Shown piece after piece: positions 19,441 to 32,284 of a stretch of DNA of 64,000 nt. The notes beneath the pieces are model-generated. The model did not search any database. It saw nothing but the letters and a program-made list of their open reading frames with translations, and was not told the origin of the DNA. Source of the DNA: Zhengitettix transpicula (taxonomy: Eukaryota > Arthropoda > Insecta > Orthoptera > Tetrigidae). Every line of letters starts with the position of its first letter. Position 1 is the stretch's first letter. Where the stretch lies: NCBI GenBank assembly GCA_037074705.1, contig CM073595.1:65338139-65402138 (forward strand), read 5' to 3'. Position numbers and translations under genes: made by a program.

Positions 19441-20130
19441 TGTGATTCCCTCCAGAGAGGAGAACTCCTAAATCATGTCTACAGATGTGCTGGCCATTTT
19501 CTTTTCAGTCTTCTTATTACATAATTTTCTAATAGCGGTTGTTTAACGTATTTGAATGTGATCTGAGCTTTTCGTGATGGACAATTTCTACAACAGTGGG
19601 TATTTTTAAGTCATTGTCTATTTTCTAATTTGTACCACGGGGCATTAACGATGGCTCTTAATATTTTAGACTGGCATCTTTGGATTATTGCAGTATTTGA
19701 CGTACTGGCACATCCCCATAATTGTATCCCGTAGCTCCATATTGGTATAGTTACGGATTTGTTTCAGTAGAAGTTTATTTTCTATGGAGAGGTGTGGACT
19801 TGCGTCCTAGTAACCTTTTTGTTTTACATCCACTTGTTTTCTTTTCTTGGTGGATTTCCCAATTGAGCTTGCCATCGAGATGTAGACCCAAATATTTGAC
19901 AGAGAGTGATTTAGCTGTGTTGTTTATAATATCAGTGGGCGCTGTTTTTTACGTAATGTAAACGTCACACGAGACGACTTTCTTTTTCATGTATTTTATT
20001 CTCCATTTCTGAAGCCATACTTGAAGTATGTTTGTATGTGTGATGAAGCCGTATGTGAGGTTAGAGTCACAGTATCATCTGCAAACGTTCCTAGTACAAT
20101 ATTTTCGACCATTGGGAGATCCGATATCAA
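19441..20130 (-). pseudogene. Jockey-type non-LTR RT remnant
   Basis: Read on the minus strand, successive frames give FADDT-like sequence near 20080, then KYLGLHLDGKLNWEIHQ near 19880, then a LLGRKS, PLHRK, NKLLL stretch and YGATGYNYGD near 19740. The series ends with sequence matching the IRNAPWYV region. The order matches the catalytic YADD, thumb and connection regions of Jockey-like reverse transcriptases. Frameshifts and stops throughout. The endonuclease and first RT blocks are missing, consistent with 5' truncation. Confidence 0.65.
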
Positions 20131-20970
20131 GAAATGTAACTCTTTTTGGAATAGTTGGTGTTGTTTTGTTTCATAATTTCATTAGATGATTAAAGTAAAA
20201 GAGTGTTCTAGCTATTATACTAACAATGTTGTTTAATAAATTTCCTGCTGGCATTTTCATTTTCCGTGAGAAGGTGCAAGGAGAATGTCAGATCAAGAGA
20301 ATATTATTATATTCATTAGGTTCGGAATTTCGTACATTGACTGTTAAGGATCGAGAATAATCAAGTGAACGAACAAACGCAACATATCTCAGTCGGTTAA
20401 TGGTGTAACACATCCCGTACCTAGTAGGAACTAACTATACTGGATGAAAGGAACACGAGTGAATCTACTTTGGAGTTAGGTATTTGATGGACCCTTTCAG
20501 TATTTCCATGTTGGAATGTTTATGACGGCAACTTTTTCTCAGCACCTGGCTACCGTGCATCAAACCGGTTTTGGCGACCTCAATATACCCCACACAGTTT
20601 TAGGGGTAGGAATGCGACCGTCGCAGACAAAAGTCAAGAATTTGTGTAATTAAAGAACAACAACATTAAGCGCCTGTTCTTTTTGTATATGAAACTTTTA
20701 TTTTGATAAGATTTAATAAGTACGAAAACAAATTAATACCAGTACATAATGTTTTGTTTGCTCAATTTTTGTTTTCTGTAACCCTCGTACCTTTAACCCA
20801 GTGATTTTTGATAAGAAATAGAATTGTCTGTGTCGTGTAATGAAAAAATTTATGCACTGTGTTCATTTTATACTCACACTGAATATATTTCTAAAATTTT
20901 GACATTATTTGTGTTATTGAACTACAATATTTATTATCCAACTTCTATTTAAGAGTTTTTGTGGCGATGT
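20131..20970. other. No gene recognised
   Basis: Unassigned, probably TE-derived; short ORFs without motif. Confidence 0.35.
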
Positions 20971-20976
20971 GACAAC

Positions 20977-22590
20977 TTACACCGTGATTGGTTGTAAAGT
21001 GAGTGTCAAACGACGTAATCCAGGTTTTGAAAATATATCCCGTGCCACAGTCCTTTCGTTAGAAGTAGACGGCACAGGCACAGGTTGTTCAACGTTCTTC
21101 TTTATTTCTTCTTTTTCGGTTTTTCCCCCTTTTATAGGTTTGCCGTCTTCAATTTCCATTTCTGTCTGTCGTTCCAATCTCCCTCTTTCAAATTCCTATC
21201 CTCCATTATGGCTTTCACATGGGTTTCCCACTTTAATCTGGGTCTGCCCCGTTTATTTTTTCCAGGAGGTGACCATTGGTATATTTATTTTGACCATCTT
21301 CCATTTTCCATTCTTTGTACGTGACCATACCATTTAAGGGTTTGATTTTCAACCTTTTAACGACAGACGTGGTTACGTTCATTTCTTTCCAAAGGAGCTC
21401 ATTTCTAATTTTATTCTGTCTTGTTTTTTGAAGACTTCTCCTCAGATAATAGAATTCTACTGTTCTAATTTTGTTCTTTTATAATTCTGCCAGGGGCCAA
21501 GTTTCACTTCCATAACATAGAAGGTTCTGTATTATGATCTTATAAATTTTGATTTTTGTTTCCTTCGTTAAATTTTTATTCCAAATTATTCCGTGCATTC
21601 TTTGCCATTGCAATTTTAGTTTGTATATCTCTTTCAAATGTTCCAACATTTGTAATTATTGACCCCAAATATTTAAAAAATTCGCATTTTTTTATTTTTC
21701 CTGTTTCGAGTGTTATGTCTTCTACATCTTTTCCTAAACACATGTATTCTGTCTTCTGTAAATTTATGTTCAGTCCCCATTTTTTATATTCTTCCATGAG
21801 ATTATTTATCATGTCCTCTTCATCTCCTGCAAATATTACCTGATCGTCGACGAACAACAATGAATGTAGTATCCTATCTCCTATAGGAATGCCCATTCCA
21901 GAACATTTTTTATACCATAAATCAAGTGCCTGATCTAAATAAATATTAAAAAGTATCGGTGATAGACTGCATCCCTGCTTAAGGCCTTTATTCACTCTGA
22001 TTCTTCTGTTAGTTTATTATTTATTTATATTAATCCATTTATCATGGATATTCATATTTCTCATTGCCGACCATAATAGATGTCGAGGGATTCTATCATA
22101 AGCCTTTTCTAAATCGATAAAAGCCATATGTTGTTCTTGATGTTTAATTAGCATCTTCTCTTGTAATTGTCTAATACAGAATATGTTATCAGTGCTTGAT
22201 CTTCCACTCCGGAAACCACATTGTTTCTCTTTTATTTGACCTATTGTCTCATTAATTTTAGAATTTATAATTTTACTGAAAATTATCGCTGTCGAAGCTA
22301 AAACACTTATACTTCTATAGTTAGCACATTCTTTTATCACCTTTTTTAAAAATAGGGGTGATATATGATATATTCCAATCATCTGGAGTATCGTCTCCAG
22401 TTACAATTTTATTAAAAATTTTCGTTAAAAGGGTTACTAACATTCCCCCTCCATATTTCAAAAGTTCTGTTTGGATATTTCCTGGTCGTGGAGCTCTCCC
22501 ATGTTTTGCCTCTTTCAGAGCTTTTTTTTCATCGTCTTCTGTTATTTCTGGAGTGTCGGTTTCTTTATTTCAATTTTTAAAATTTGGAGT
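20977..22590 (-). pseudogene. Non-LTR retrotransposon RT, frameshifted and 5'-truncated
   Basis: Minus-strand reading in order: ITEDDEKKALKEAKHGRAPG (near 22520), the RT finger region; a broken ITPIFKKG; FRSGRSSTDN; FIDLEKAYDRIPR (first catalytic Asp); LKQGCSLSPILFNIYLD; LFVDDQVIFAGDEED (the xADD box, here VDD); LQKTEYMCLG; KYLGSIITNVG; then LCYGSETWPL and the RNK-type tail towards 20980. Two long open stretches at 22017-22382 and 21576-21995 are interrupted by frameshifts and a stop at 22014-22016. The upstream endonuclease domain is absent. Similar to the RTE/CR1-like group; the clade is not certain. Confidence 0.85.
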
Positions 22591-22699
22591 CCATCCGGCG
22601 ACGTATTTGATATAATATTTGTTTGATTTGTGTGCTTTTTATTTTCTACAATATCGTATATAAGGAAACGAGGGAAACTGGGAAAAGCTGCTCTCGATA

Positions 22700-22765
22700 C
22701 GGCTGAAATTAACTCAACAAGGATGTTGATACTCTTGCTCTGAGCATTAATGCTCGAAACGTTGT
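22700..22765 (+). other. Hairpin-GAAAC motif of Penelope type
   Basis: A 6-bp hairpin GAGCAT/ATGCTC (22742-22755) is followed directly by GAAACGTTG (22756). The CTGATGA box expected upstream is not recognisable. Likely a relic of the same terminal motif found at 40503 and 47153. Confidence 0.3.
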
Positions 22766-22799
22766 AATTACTTCCTTCCTGTCTTTTCTTAAACTTCAT

Positions 22800-23880
22800 T
22801 CGGACACCGTTAAATTGTCTGTTTTCATTTTCCCTCGTCTTCCCTATTTCGCACTTTCACTACAGCTTTGTATATTTCACTTTTTTCTCCACACATTAAC
22901 GGAACTTTTGAAACGTGAAACGACATTCCTCGCTATGTTTTCTTTACTATTTTATTAACGCATTAACGAATTTTTTTAAAACGTGGTTGTATTCTATGGA
23001 ATGGACGTGCAAAATGTGGAATGAGAAATTTTTGAAAAACGGAGGACAAAGAATCTGGAAAAATGTCAAGTAGATCTTCAATATAGGCTTCATAAACACC
23101 TATAAGAAAAGAACTTAGATTAATCACGGAAAAAGTGGAATGATTGTAGGTGATGTGTGGCGCCACCATCGTTATAGATGATGGATGGGTCCAGGGATGA
23201 ACAACAGTTCCGGTCTTTGTTTGAGAAATCTTGAAGTTTGTGATTACATGGAAATTACACCGTGTCGAGGTTCAACTAATCTGGAAGGGGGAGAGGGACA
23301 GCTGGGATTTCCTCAGTCCCAAATTGTGGATAATGATCCGGCTGTCAGTCAGAGATCACGCATCGCGTGTCGCGTTCCTGATCATCCGATGTTCGCCATT
23401 CCTGAACTCAGGTCTGATTCCACCTTTCGATGCTTTATATACAGTAATACCTACTAATAGCCTCACGAGAATCAAGCTTCTTTATTAGACGCGGAAAATA
23501 TTTATTAGTGACATGTCGAACCAAAAATGATCACACGTAGGATCTGGCTTGGTGTCGACTGTGAAACTATCGCTTCGTTTGATTATTTGATTATGCTTGT
23601 AGATAAGGTACGATGGTATGTCCTTCCAACCTAAACACTGACGTGAAGGAATGAATAATTTTTGGTAAAATAATCTTTAGAATTAACAAACGACACAACA
23701 AGATTTCATGAAGATTGAAGCAGACTAAACCACAATATACAATTAGATTATAAAATTAATTGTACTCGAAATGTATTTCTGTTTCGATGTTTGTAGTTCA
23801 ACGCTTAAACTTTTCTTATTATTAGTAAAAAATTAAGTTTTGTTACTTGTGCCTAAATAAATTACTAATTTTAAAAGTGA
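22800..23880. other. No gene recognised
   Basis: A G+C-richer patch at about 23180-23420 with short ORFs but no motif. Nothing assigned. Confidence 0.35.
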
Positions 23881-23884
23881 AGGC

Positions 23885-24166
23885 AATAACACGTCTTCCA
23901 CCCTCAGCGACGGGGATGGAAAATTTCGAAACATGCTCAAACGGCCGATATTTGCGTCGGATAAATATTTTTCTGGTCAATAAGATTGATAGTGTTTTTC
24001 CGGTGTTTTTTTTGTGTATAATTTCAACCCCTTTCGGCATGGGAGGGGAAATCATTTAGGGATGAGGGTGGAATAGCGTTACATAAAAATAACACATTGA
24101 AGTAAAGTCCGGGGTTTTGGACGTCGCTGAATTATGACAACCCGGGCAACGCCGGATACCCAGATA
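23885..24166 (+). repeat. Helitron-like repeat copy 1
   Basis: Carries the family landmarks in order: ACGGCCGATATTTGCGT, TTCAACCCCTTTCGGCATGG, GCGTTACATAAAAATAA, GACAACCCGGGCAACGCCGG, and a degraded terminus CAGATACT where other copies have CAGCTAGT. Confidence 0.72.
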
Positions 24167-24542
24167 CTTTCAAATGTACAGAATCCATCACAATATGTCC
24201 CAAAATCTTTTAAAAGTTGTTTTTTTTCACAATTATATTTCATTCGATTTTTCCCGAAAATAGGATGATTCACAAGATAAAATTGAATTGATAGATCAAT
24301 ATAGAAATGTCTTAGATTATCTCTGTCGGAAGCTTCATTTTACTTTCGAGTATTTCAAAATGCATCCGGTTCAGCTCGCATCTAAAATAAATCGTGTTTA
24401 AAGACTAATAGTATATCGTTTAATCTAGGCTGTTCTATTAATTTATTTACTTATATGTAATAATAACTATTATTTTTTCGAATATAATTTCTGTAGAAAA
24501 TATTGTACACGATAATGAGAAACACAGGCGAAAAGGCCCTTA

Positions 24543-25106
24543 TCTTCTTCTTATAAATAAACCAGTCTCTGTGTGTTTGTGTGTGTGTGTGTACATTCCG
24601 CATACAAATCTAAACCCATCGAGCAAATTTCTTACACGTTTTCCATGTGACCAGGAAACAAACACGGTCGGATGCTAAAACGGTCGATATTTGCGTTGAA
24701 TAAATATTTTCAGGGTTAATTTATATATATTGGGGGGGGGGGGGAACCACGCTTAGGGGTTCGGGTGCAGGGGCGTTACATAAAAATATTGCAAAAACAG
24801 CCGAGATTCGAGATAAATTCGGATTTATGGATGTTTCTGAGATTCATTATGACATTAAACTTGTTTTAAAACCTCAGTAGCGGGAGTGGACGAACATAGA
24901 ATTATTTTAACATGTTTATACGGCCGATATATTCGTTGAAAGAAACTTTTTCGGGTTCAATGAGTTCAACCCCTTTCGGCATGGAAGGTGAGCACATTTA
25001 GGGATACGGGTCGAGGTGCGGTACATAAAAATAACGCAAAAGTAACCGAAATTAGAGTCAAAACGTATATATGACAACCCGGTCAACGCCGGGTGCTGGG
25101 TGCTAG
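24543..25106 (+). mobile_element. Helitron-like repeat copy 2, nearly complete
   Basis: Possible 5' end at the TC of TATCTTCTTCTTATAAATAA (24541). It runs through a (GT)n run (24571-24592) and a G-run (24732-24744), with two successive copies of the CGGCCGATAT...CCCTTTCGGCATGG core. It ends with a hairpin CCCGG/CCGGG (25078-25093) and CTAG at 25103-25106, followed by T. Hairpin plus CTRR followed by T is the established Helitron 3' signature. No Rep/helicase is encoded. Confidence 0.62.
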
Positions 25107-26370
25107 TGATAATAATAAAAATGTGGCAGTGTGTTTGGTGTTCACGGCTTTCAATGAAAACGTTCAAAGACCGAGTTTCGATTTATCTTCACAAATTTTA
25201 GAGTTTCAAATATTTTTCTTTACAAAATAAAAGTTTACCAAAATTACCAATATGTGGCTCATCATTATATTACCATCGATATATTTACAAAACAAACTTA
25301 CGAGAGTTGTCGTCTTTTAAGAGAAGTGATTTTCTTTTACAATTAGTAGCGATCTCTTCTTGGAGATGGTCTCTATTCTCTGTGATTATGCCAGACGAAC
25401 GTGTACGATTAGCCCACATAATCTCTTTAAATTTCCAGCTCGCAAAAATGGCTGATCTTTTGTTCCAGCCCCAAAATCGGTGATGGGGCAGAGGGTAGGG
25501 ATCCTCCCCCTACAACCCCAGTAATCCCGAATTGAATTATTAGTTTAAATTCCGACCGGAAAGCGTGATAACGGGAACAGTTTAGGCAGGCTCTAATCAA
25601 GAGTCGTAAAGTACCAGAGCTGAGGGCAATTTTCGATTACCTTTGATTGATCTGGAGAAAACGCCCACATTTTTAGTGAGGATGGTCTGGACAGACATCA
25701 CTGTGGGATCAGATGGAGCGTAAGCTGATATTCAGCCGAAAGTTAAAAATCTAATTATGTTAACGTGAGGGAAACGCTTTCAAACGACCTGCCTCACGAT
25801 ATTCCTTCAAGACAGCAGGAAAAGGAAACGATTTCTGAAAACTACTTTTCCCAGTAACACGAGATAAATTGAGAATGCACAACTGAAAAAAATATTTTAA
25901 TAGTACTTTGAAGTAGTAAAAATACTTGAGGGTTTTTGTTAAAAGAGCAAATAAGGTTTTCTTTTTTCCAAAAACAAAATTTCAGTTCCATTGAATTTTA
26001 AAACTAATTCGAATGCTATGTTATAATTTGAGTATTAGATAAGACGAAGAATATTGCAATATTGTATGAATATGTAATTTATAGAAGTCGTATTTAACGA
26101 AATATCGAATAATTATTTTCAATTATTTTAAATAGTAGAATATTTTGATCGATTTAAGTATATCTCAATAACTGAATTCAGATCTAAATGTAGTGATGTA
26201 ATGTGTCGCTCAAAATATCCATACCAAACTAAAACAACATTTACTGAAGTATCAATCTGAGATCTTTGAAATGTAGTTAATATGGAATTACTAAAACGTC
26301 AATCGGAAAGAAAGAGTAATGTTAAATAATTTATTTTCTAGAAAAAAAGTATGTAGGTGATAAGGACAAA
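25107..26370. other. No gene recognised
   Basis: Unassigned sequence. Small ORFs only. Confidence 0.35.
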
Positions 26371-26375
26371 TAAAG

Positions 26376-26429
26376 ATAGGGATTCCACAAGGTTCCATTT
26401 TGGGACCGTTACACTTTTTACAATTATAT
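26376..26429 (+). pseudogene. Short RT fragment
   Basis: IGIPQGSILGPLHFLQLY in one frame, the PQGS(I/V)LGP motif of Jockey/R1-type reverse transcriptases. Flanking sequence is not in frame with it. Too short for assignment below non-LTR RT. Confidence 0.65.
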
Positions 26430-27014
26430 ATATTGTAATGATCACCAATGTATCAAACAAAATAAATATATACAGTCTGCATTCAGCCACACGGAATTAC
26501 GCATTTCAGTACATCAGCTGATAACGGATTCTAAGTTACTCTGGATCAGACCAGCAGAACCATGTTAATTCTTCACTCGCAGAATAATCTCGGTTGTATG
26601 GAAACCTTTCCCGTCATCAACGCGTGGTGACGGGGACTCCAACATCGACGTAGTAAGAGAAGTGGAAGTGACAAAAAATCGTATCGACGTATGCGACTCA
26701 ATCAACCAGACACGTTCTACGTATATCTCGAGAGGTTTCAGATGTCGTGTCCACCAAAGCTGCGCTGTCGTCCTCGCCCCTTAGGATGTAGTGGGGGTAA
26801 CGATGAGCTCAGTTGAACACGATTCTTTGCTGCGACAACTAGAAACTGTTAATACTATTCTAAAAACATTGACGTAAAGAAATATATTGTACTCAGTGTA
26901 GGTAAATTTTGTCGTTATTTATGTTATGAAATTTTTTGTAAGTACTATTATTACTATTATTGTACTTCATTAGTTTCCAGGATGCAAAGTGAAACTATTA
27001 AACAAAAATTAGGA

Positions 27015-27285
27015 GGCAGTAAAATTATCCACAGCCAAAGTAGGGAAATTATTTCTAACGTATACAAATTCATAAGAAGGGACTGTGAGAGCAGGAATCC
27101 AAGCTCGTGTTGCGGAGGGAACTGGAATATCTATCAGAAGCTTGGAGCGGATTTTAAATGAAACTCCACAAATGGTACGGTGTAGGAAAAAAACAAATCT
27201 GAAGTGGACGATTTTGATAAATGCGTCATTCGCCGAACAGTAAATGACTTTCATTTAACTAAAAAGGAGCGACCGTATTAAATGT
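27015..27285 (+). pseudogene. DDE-type transposase N-terminus (HTH), frameshifted
   Basis: Plus strand: SREIISNVYKFI, then in another frame AGIQARVAEGTGISIRSLER (a helix-turn-helix), then in a third frame KKNKSEVDDFDKCVIRRTV followed by NDFHLTKKERPY. This order is familiar from insect IS630/Tc1-like DDE-transposase N-termini. No catalytic domain follows. Confidence 0.55.
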
Positions 27286-30040
27286 TTTTAAGGGAAAAAT
27301 TGGTTTTCAAGGTAGCTCTTGAACTCTCCGTATAATTTTACGAATCAGGATGGAAGAATCAGGTACTAATAGGAAGTTACTGAGAAAAATGAGATTCGGG
27401 AAATGAGATTAAACTATCTCCGAAGTCTAGAACAATATAGAAGTGAAGGAAAACGGATTGTTTTAATGTATTTCCCAGTGTGCTGTCCAGGCCTTCGCGT
27501 CTGACGAAAGAGTTTGGAAATTGTTAATTTGCAAATGAAGAGTCGGTTTACAATCCACCTTCTTTCAAAGAAATTCTTGTTATTATATTTCTTTAAACTG
27601 GAAGAAACAGAAAATATGGAAGTAAGAATGCTGAAAATGAAACAATTTTGAGAAAACTTCGATATAATTTTTAAATCATATCAAGTCTCTTCCTCACAAG
27701 TGAATATATATATTAATCACTCTTTATTACGGGGAAAATGAAGGAATTTAAATTGAACAATTATTTATAAATATAATTAAATTTATTTAATAAATTGTAG
27801 TCGTCGTTGCTTAACAATTTTTTAATATTAACCCTCGGCTTTTGTCATAGCTCAATTATCGGGCCTCTGACAAATATATTACAAAAATATGAAATTTAAT
27901 TTACAACAAAAGAATTATTCCCAATCTAAAATATTTTAATAATGTTATCGGATTCTGATTGAAATCTGACGGTAGATATTTACATGTAAAGTTTACAGAT
28001 GAAAAATTTGTTTTTATTACTTACCGTTGTGTGGTCTTCACTTAATTTGTTTTTTGATTAATTTTCACTAACAGTCCACTTGTACTGATTCTACTTTATT
28101 ACTGTTTGCAAACACTTAGAACACTGTCGACGTCTTTCCGTTTCTGTCTGTAGCTCACACACCGCTCCCACTGTGAATATTTTTCTTATGGCCATCATAC
28201 AAGCCTTATTATGATAATTACATTCATTATACCTTACTTTGGGTCTTCTAGGCGCTACATAATAATTTAAAGCAATTGGTTTACAAACTTTTCATTTATT
28301 AAACCTTCATTTGATTACAATCTGGCCAAGAGGCAATATTATACAATAGTTTTGTGGAGGCAAGTTCCACTTATCAGGGTCAATATACAAGAATATATCT
28401 TACAATCTTCGGTCTTCTAGCAGCAGCGTATCAGTGACTTGTAACTGGAGGTCCCGCCTCCTAGTCTAGTGGTCGGAGTTCCTTCCACGTGGAATCTGCT
28501 CCGCGATGACGATTCATATACCTTTAACAGACTAATACTTTGTCTGGACCGCTGATGCGCGTGATGGAAGTCGCACACCAAAGACGGGCAACGCCATCCT
28601 CGGGCAGGACCCCCGGAACGTCGAGTCGTGTTAGACGGCCTCTTGAGAAAGGACATGTCAGACGGGAACAAGACCGATGTCCTTAAGTCTAATTTAAGGT
28701 AAATCAGGCCACTGACGATCGGACGCCGACTCTGGACCGCTCGAAAACGGAAACTGTTCCAATTTTTGCGAGATGCACGAATTGGAACATCCTCCGCAAC
28801 ACAGCATAGTACATAATTTCAATTGTTGGACGTTCAGGTAGTTTGAAACCATGCCGGCATCCCTACATTGTTATTATTTTATTATTATACGCACTTAGTA
28901 ACTATCAATGAGGCAGATGTGTGTTATTAGGGGCAATATACTCGTAGATGAGCGCACCCAAAGGCCGTGGCTTGGAGCAACAGCAAGCTGTGTGTATCCC
29001 TCGCATACAAGGGCCAAGTATTCCGAAATTCATATTGTTTCACTGATGAAGGACGAATTTTTTAAAAATATAGTATACATTCTACAAAGAAAGGGAAATT
29101 CAATTTAAAGTCACGTCCTGAAAGAACGCTGAAAACAATAGATCAGGATGTTCAGCGATTAAGTAAAAGACATGAGAGTCTAAAAATAAAACGAAGAAAA
29201 ACTCAATTACAATGGATACTAAACATTTGGTCGCGGAAAACTGATTGATATTCTGTGGAACAACTGAAATATTCGATCTTGGTAACCATAATTAACAAGT
29301 ATTTCTCGTTTATTAGGAAATAGGACAAGTCAAAAGTAACATTAAAAAAAGGAAAACAAATAAATATAAAAAATAATTTATAAATAAGAAAATTTAATTG
29401 AAAAAATAAGAAGAAACGTCAACACAAAATCAGAAAATTTTATAAATAATTATGAAAACATGGACATAATGAGAAAGTTTAGTATTTAAATTTGGAAATA
29501 TTACATAACATGAATGGGAAAAGTTATTTCTTTAATGAAATAATCTATACATCAATGAGAAAATTTCATAGATTTTTAGTAAACTAATGCGCAAAAAATA
29601 ATAGAAAAGATTTTATTATAAAATCAACTCAATACAATCGCAGTGAGGTTGAAAGTCGACGACATGTCACGTTGGTCGTGAAAAAAGAAAAGGAAGACAA
29701 AGAGAGTAGTAAAATTCTTTATATATACGTAAATACGTAAATAAAATAAATAAATGTGCTTTCCAGGTCGTAGCTGTGAGCGTCTCTGTCAGTTTCTGCC
29801 ATTAATATGTTCGTATCGTAATCGTTCAGAAATGTATTTGAAAGGTTATCGGCCAAATTATTGTTTCCTCCTCGAAGCACTTACTTTTGCCGCAATGCAT
29901 ATTTTAAACTTTCTTGCCCTCTACACTCAGATAATTAAACAAATCAAACTATTTGAAATGCCCAGCCAATTTTGAAAAAAAAATTATGACTGTTCACATC
30001 AATATTAAATTCGTTTTAAACCTGAATTAGCTTCGAATGT
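27286..30040. other. No gene recognised
   Basis: 28.40-28.80 kb is relatively rich in G+C and CpG (possibly an LTR or unknown element). The rest is A+T-rich. No coding motif seen. Confidence 0.35.
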
Positions 30041-30114
30041 ATTTAAAAATATATTGTTAATATTTGCAGGTGTTAAGTGAAAATATAATTACGTAAAACG
30101 TCTTTTGAACAATC
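30041..30114 (+). repeat. Dispersed repeat, inverted partner at 32.2 kb
   Basis: TATTTAAAAATATATTGTTA, a GGTGTTAAGTGAAAATATAA stretch and AAAACGTCTTTTGAACA recur at 32158-32262, there in both orientations. Confidence 0.65.
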
Positions 30115-30480
30115 AGAACTGTCTGTCAAATGTCTTAAGAACTCTGTCCTAAAACAAATGGAAAGGAACGATGGACACAGAGCTTATCTTAATTACACAC
30201 GTCCTCCTAATTAAATGTCTCGGTCCGGATCTGCTAGTTAAGAACTTTAAAAGGCCCACGATTGTAAGTTCTAAGATACTTAACCATTTAGATGTTAATA
30301 AGAGTTTTGTTCCAATTATCAAATTTCATTGAATTAAACTCATAAATAACGGCGAAAATTTAAAATTGGAAAAAACTCAATAGGACCTTAAAAATAATTC
30401 AGTTAACCACCTTCATTAAATAAATTCATGGACCCACACATTCAACAAAAATTAAGAAAGCTTTTTATTTCCTTATTTTT

Positions 30481-30839
30481 ACCGAGTTGCCCGGGTTGTC
30501 ATATATCCATAACCCCCAATTTTACTCCAATCTCGGTTGCTTTTGCATTATTTTCATGCAACACCTCTCCACCCCCACCACTAAGCATGCTCCCCTCGCA
30601 TGCCGAAAGAGGTTGAAATTATACACAAACAACACAAACCTCTAAAAAAAATTATCCGACTTAAATATCGAAAAATATTTATTCCGCGCAAATATCGGCC
30701 GTTTAACATGTTAGAAAATTTCTACGTCGGTAGAAACATCAATCACAAGGAACACTTGTACGAAAATGGAAGAAATTAGCTGCACGGGTGTAAGTATGCG
30801 CATGTATGAACATACAAACACTCCGTTTTATTTATTAGA
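30481..30839 (-). repeat. Helitron-like repeat copy 3
   Basis: Minus-strand copy: ACCCGGGCAACTCGG terminus at the left, then ATAACCCCC, TAACACCTCT, CTTTCGGCATG in decayed form and the ATATCGGCCGTTTAAC core (30690). The right end near 30839 has a TTTTATTTATTAGA stretch also found at about 63720. The hairpin is damaged (CTCGG for CCGGG). Confidence 0.65.
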
Positions 30840-32284
30840 TTCTACTTGTGGATAGCGAGAAATGAACATTCTGTTAATTATATTTAAAAAATAACAAAAT
30901 AACAGGCAAAAACGCACTGAATAAATTCCACACAACATTTCTGCAATCCTTGTTGCTTTTGCCAGGTGTTTCAAGTAAAGGAAGACCCGTAAGAACGACA
31001 CAGCCCCCAAATCAGCTGACGAACTCTTAAGCTTCGTAAAACAAGAATTTGCTTTTCGTGTACCACGTCCATTATTATTATAACCCATGAACATACACGC
31101 CTAAAGGAAAAATTAAATGAAATAGAAATATAATATTTTGGGAGATGAGAATTATTTTTAAGCAAAAATGAATGATTGTTTCGGTGTCCTTGCGTTCCTA
31201 TAAAAATTGGATCGATTAGTAATAAAAAAAATATAGACTTAACTTACGTTACATATATTTTTTAGAAAGGATTCTCGGACCTTGGCATGACATGATTTTT
31301 ATTTTTTTAGAGAGATGTTTTTTTACGTTCTACTGAAGCATACATTACAAATTCAGAGCCAAGTTCCGAAAGTAGAGCTTTTAATTGGCTTGCATAGTTG
31401 TTGTGGCTTTGTTGTGACAAGGATGTTGGTGCCCTGTCTAAATGACTTTAAGTGTCATTTGTTCCACGCTCAATACTCACGCATTTCGTTCCAGCTTACG
31501 TGAGCTGCTTCTGAATGCCATAACATATTTTTGTCGAATTAGCATAAAAATACTACCGTGTAAATAGGTCGCTAAGAACAATAGAATCTCATTAAAGGAG
31601 ATTCAAAAAGAGAGAATCGGCTAAATAGTGTTTGTTGCAATCTCGCTTAAGCGATATTAAAGTTAAACAAAAATCCCGTGCGTTACGTCGACGGAAATGT
31701 GCCACAGTTATTCCATCCGCTATAAGAATCGACGCACATTTATTATGTCGAAACCTATTTTCCTTTCCTGGTTGACTGGGAAAACCGCATAGACTTGACG
31801 ATAGCAAAATATAGGCTTTCCTGGGACTCGTGTCACTTTATACGCATCTTCATATAAAATTCTAAAATGAACACGCCTTTTACAGATGACACTTGATTTT
31901 TCTAATACTCTGCACGATACATATATAGAATATTTCAACTACTTTATTAACTGCTGCTGAATCTGATGAATATCATTCTCGGGTTTCTGTCCACGAACGT
32001 CGTAAAATTATAATAAGATAATATATTAACAAATGAGACATTTACGGTCTCATACACGAGAGCTTTAGCTTTTCATTATGATAAGTTATAGCACATTACA
32101 TACAAAGATAATAAAATACAACAATTAAATATACACAACTGTTAAAGTATATAAATGTATTTAAAAATATATTGTTAATATTTTCATATGTTCAAAAGAC
32201 GTTTTACGTAATTATATTTTCAATTAACACCTGAAAATATTAACAAGATATATTTATATATATATAATAGTCATTTTCTTAATG
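30840..32284. other. No gene recognised
   Basis: Unassigned, short ORFs without motif, apart from the repeat noted at 32158-32262. Confidence 0.35.
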
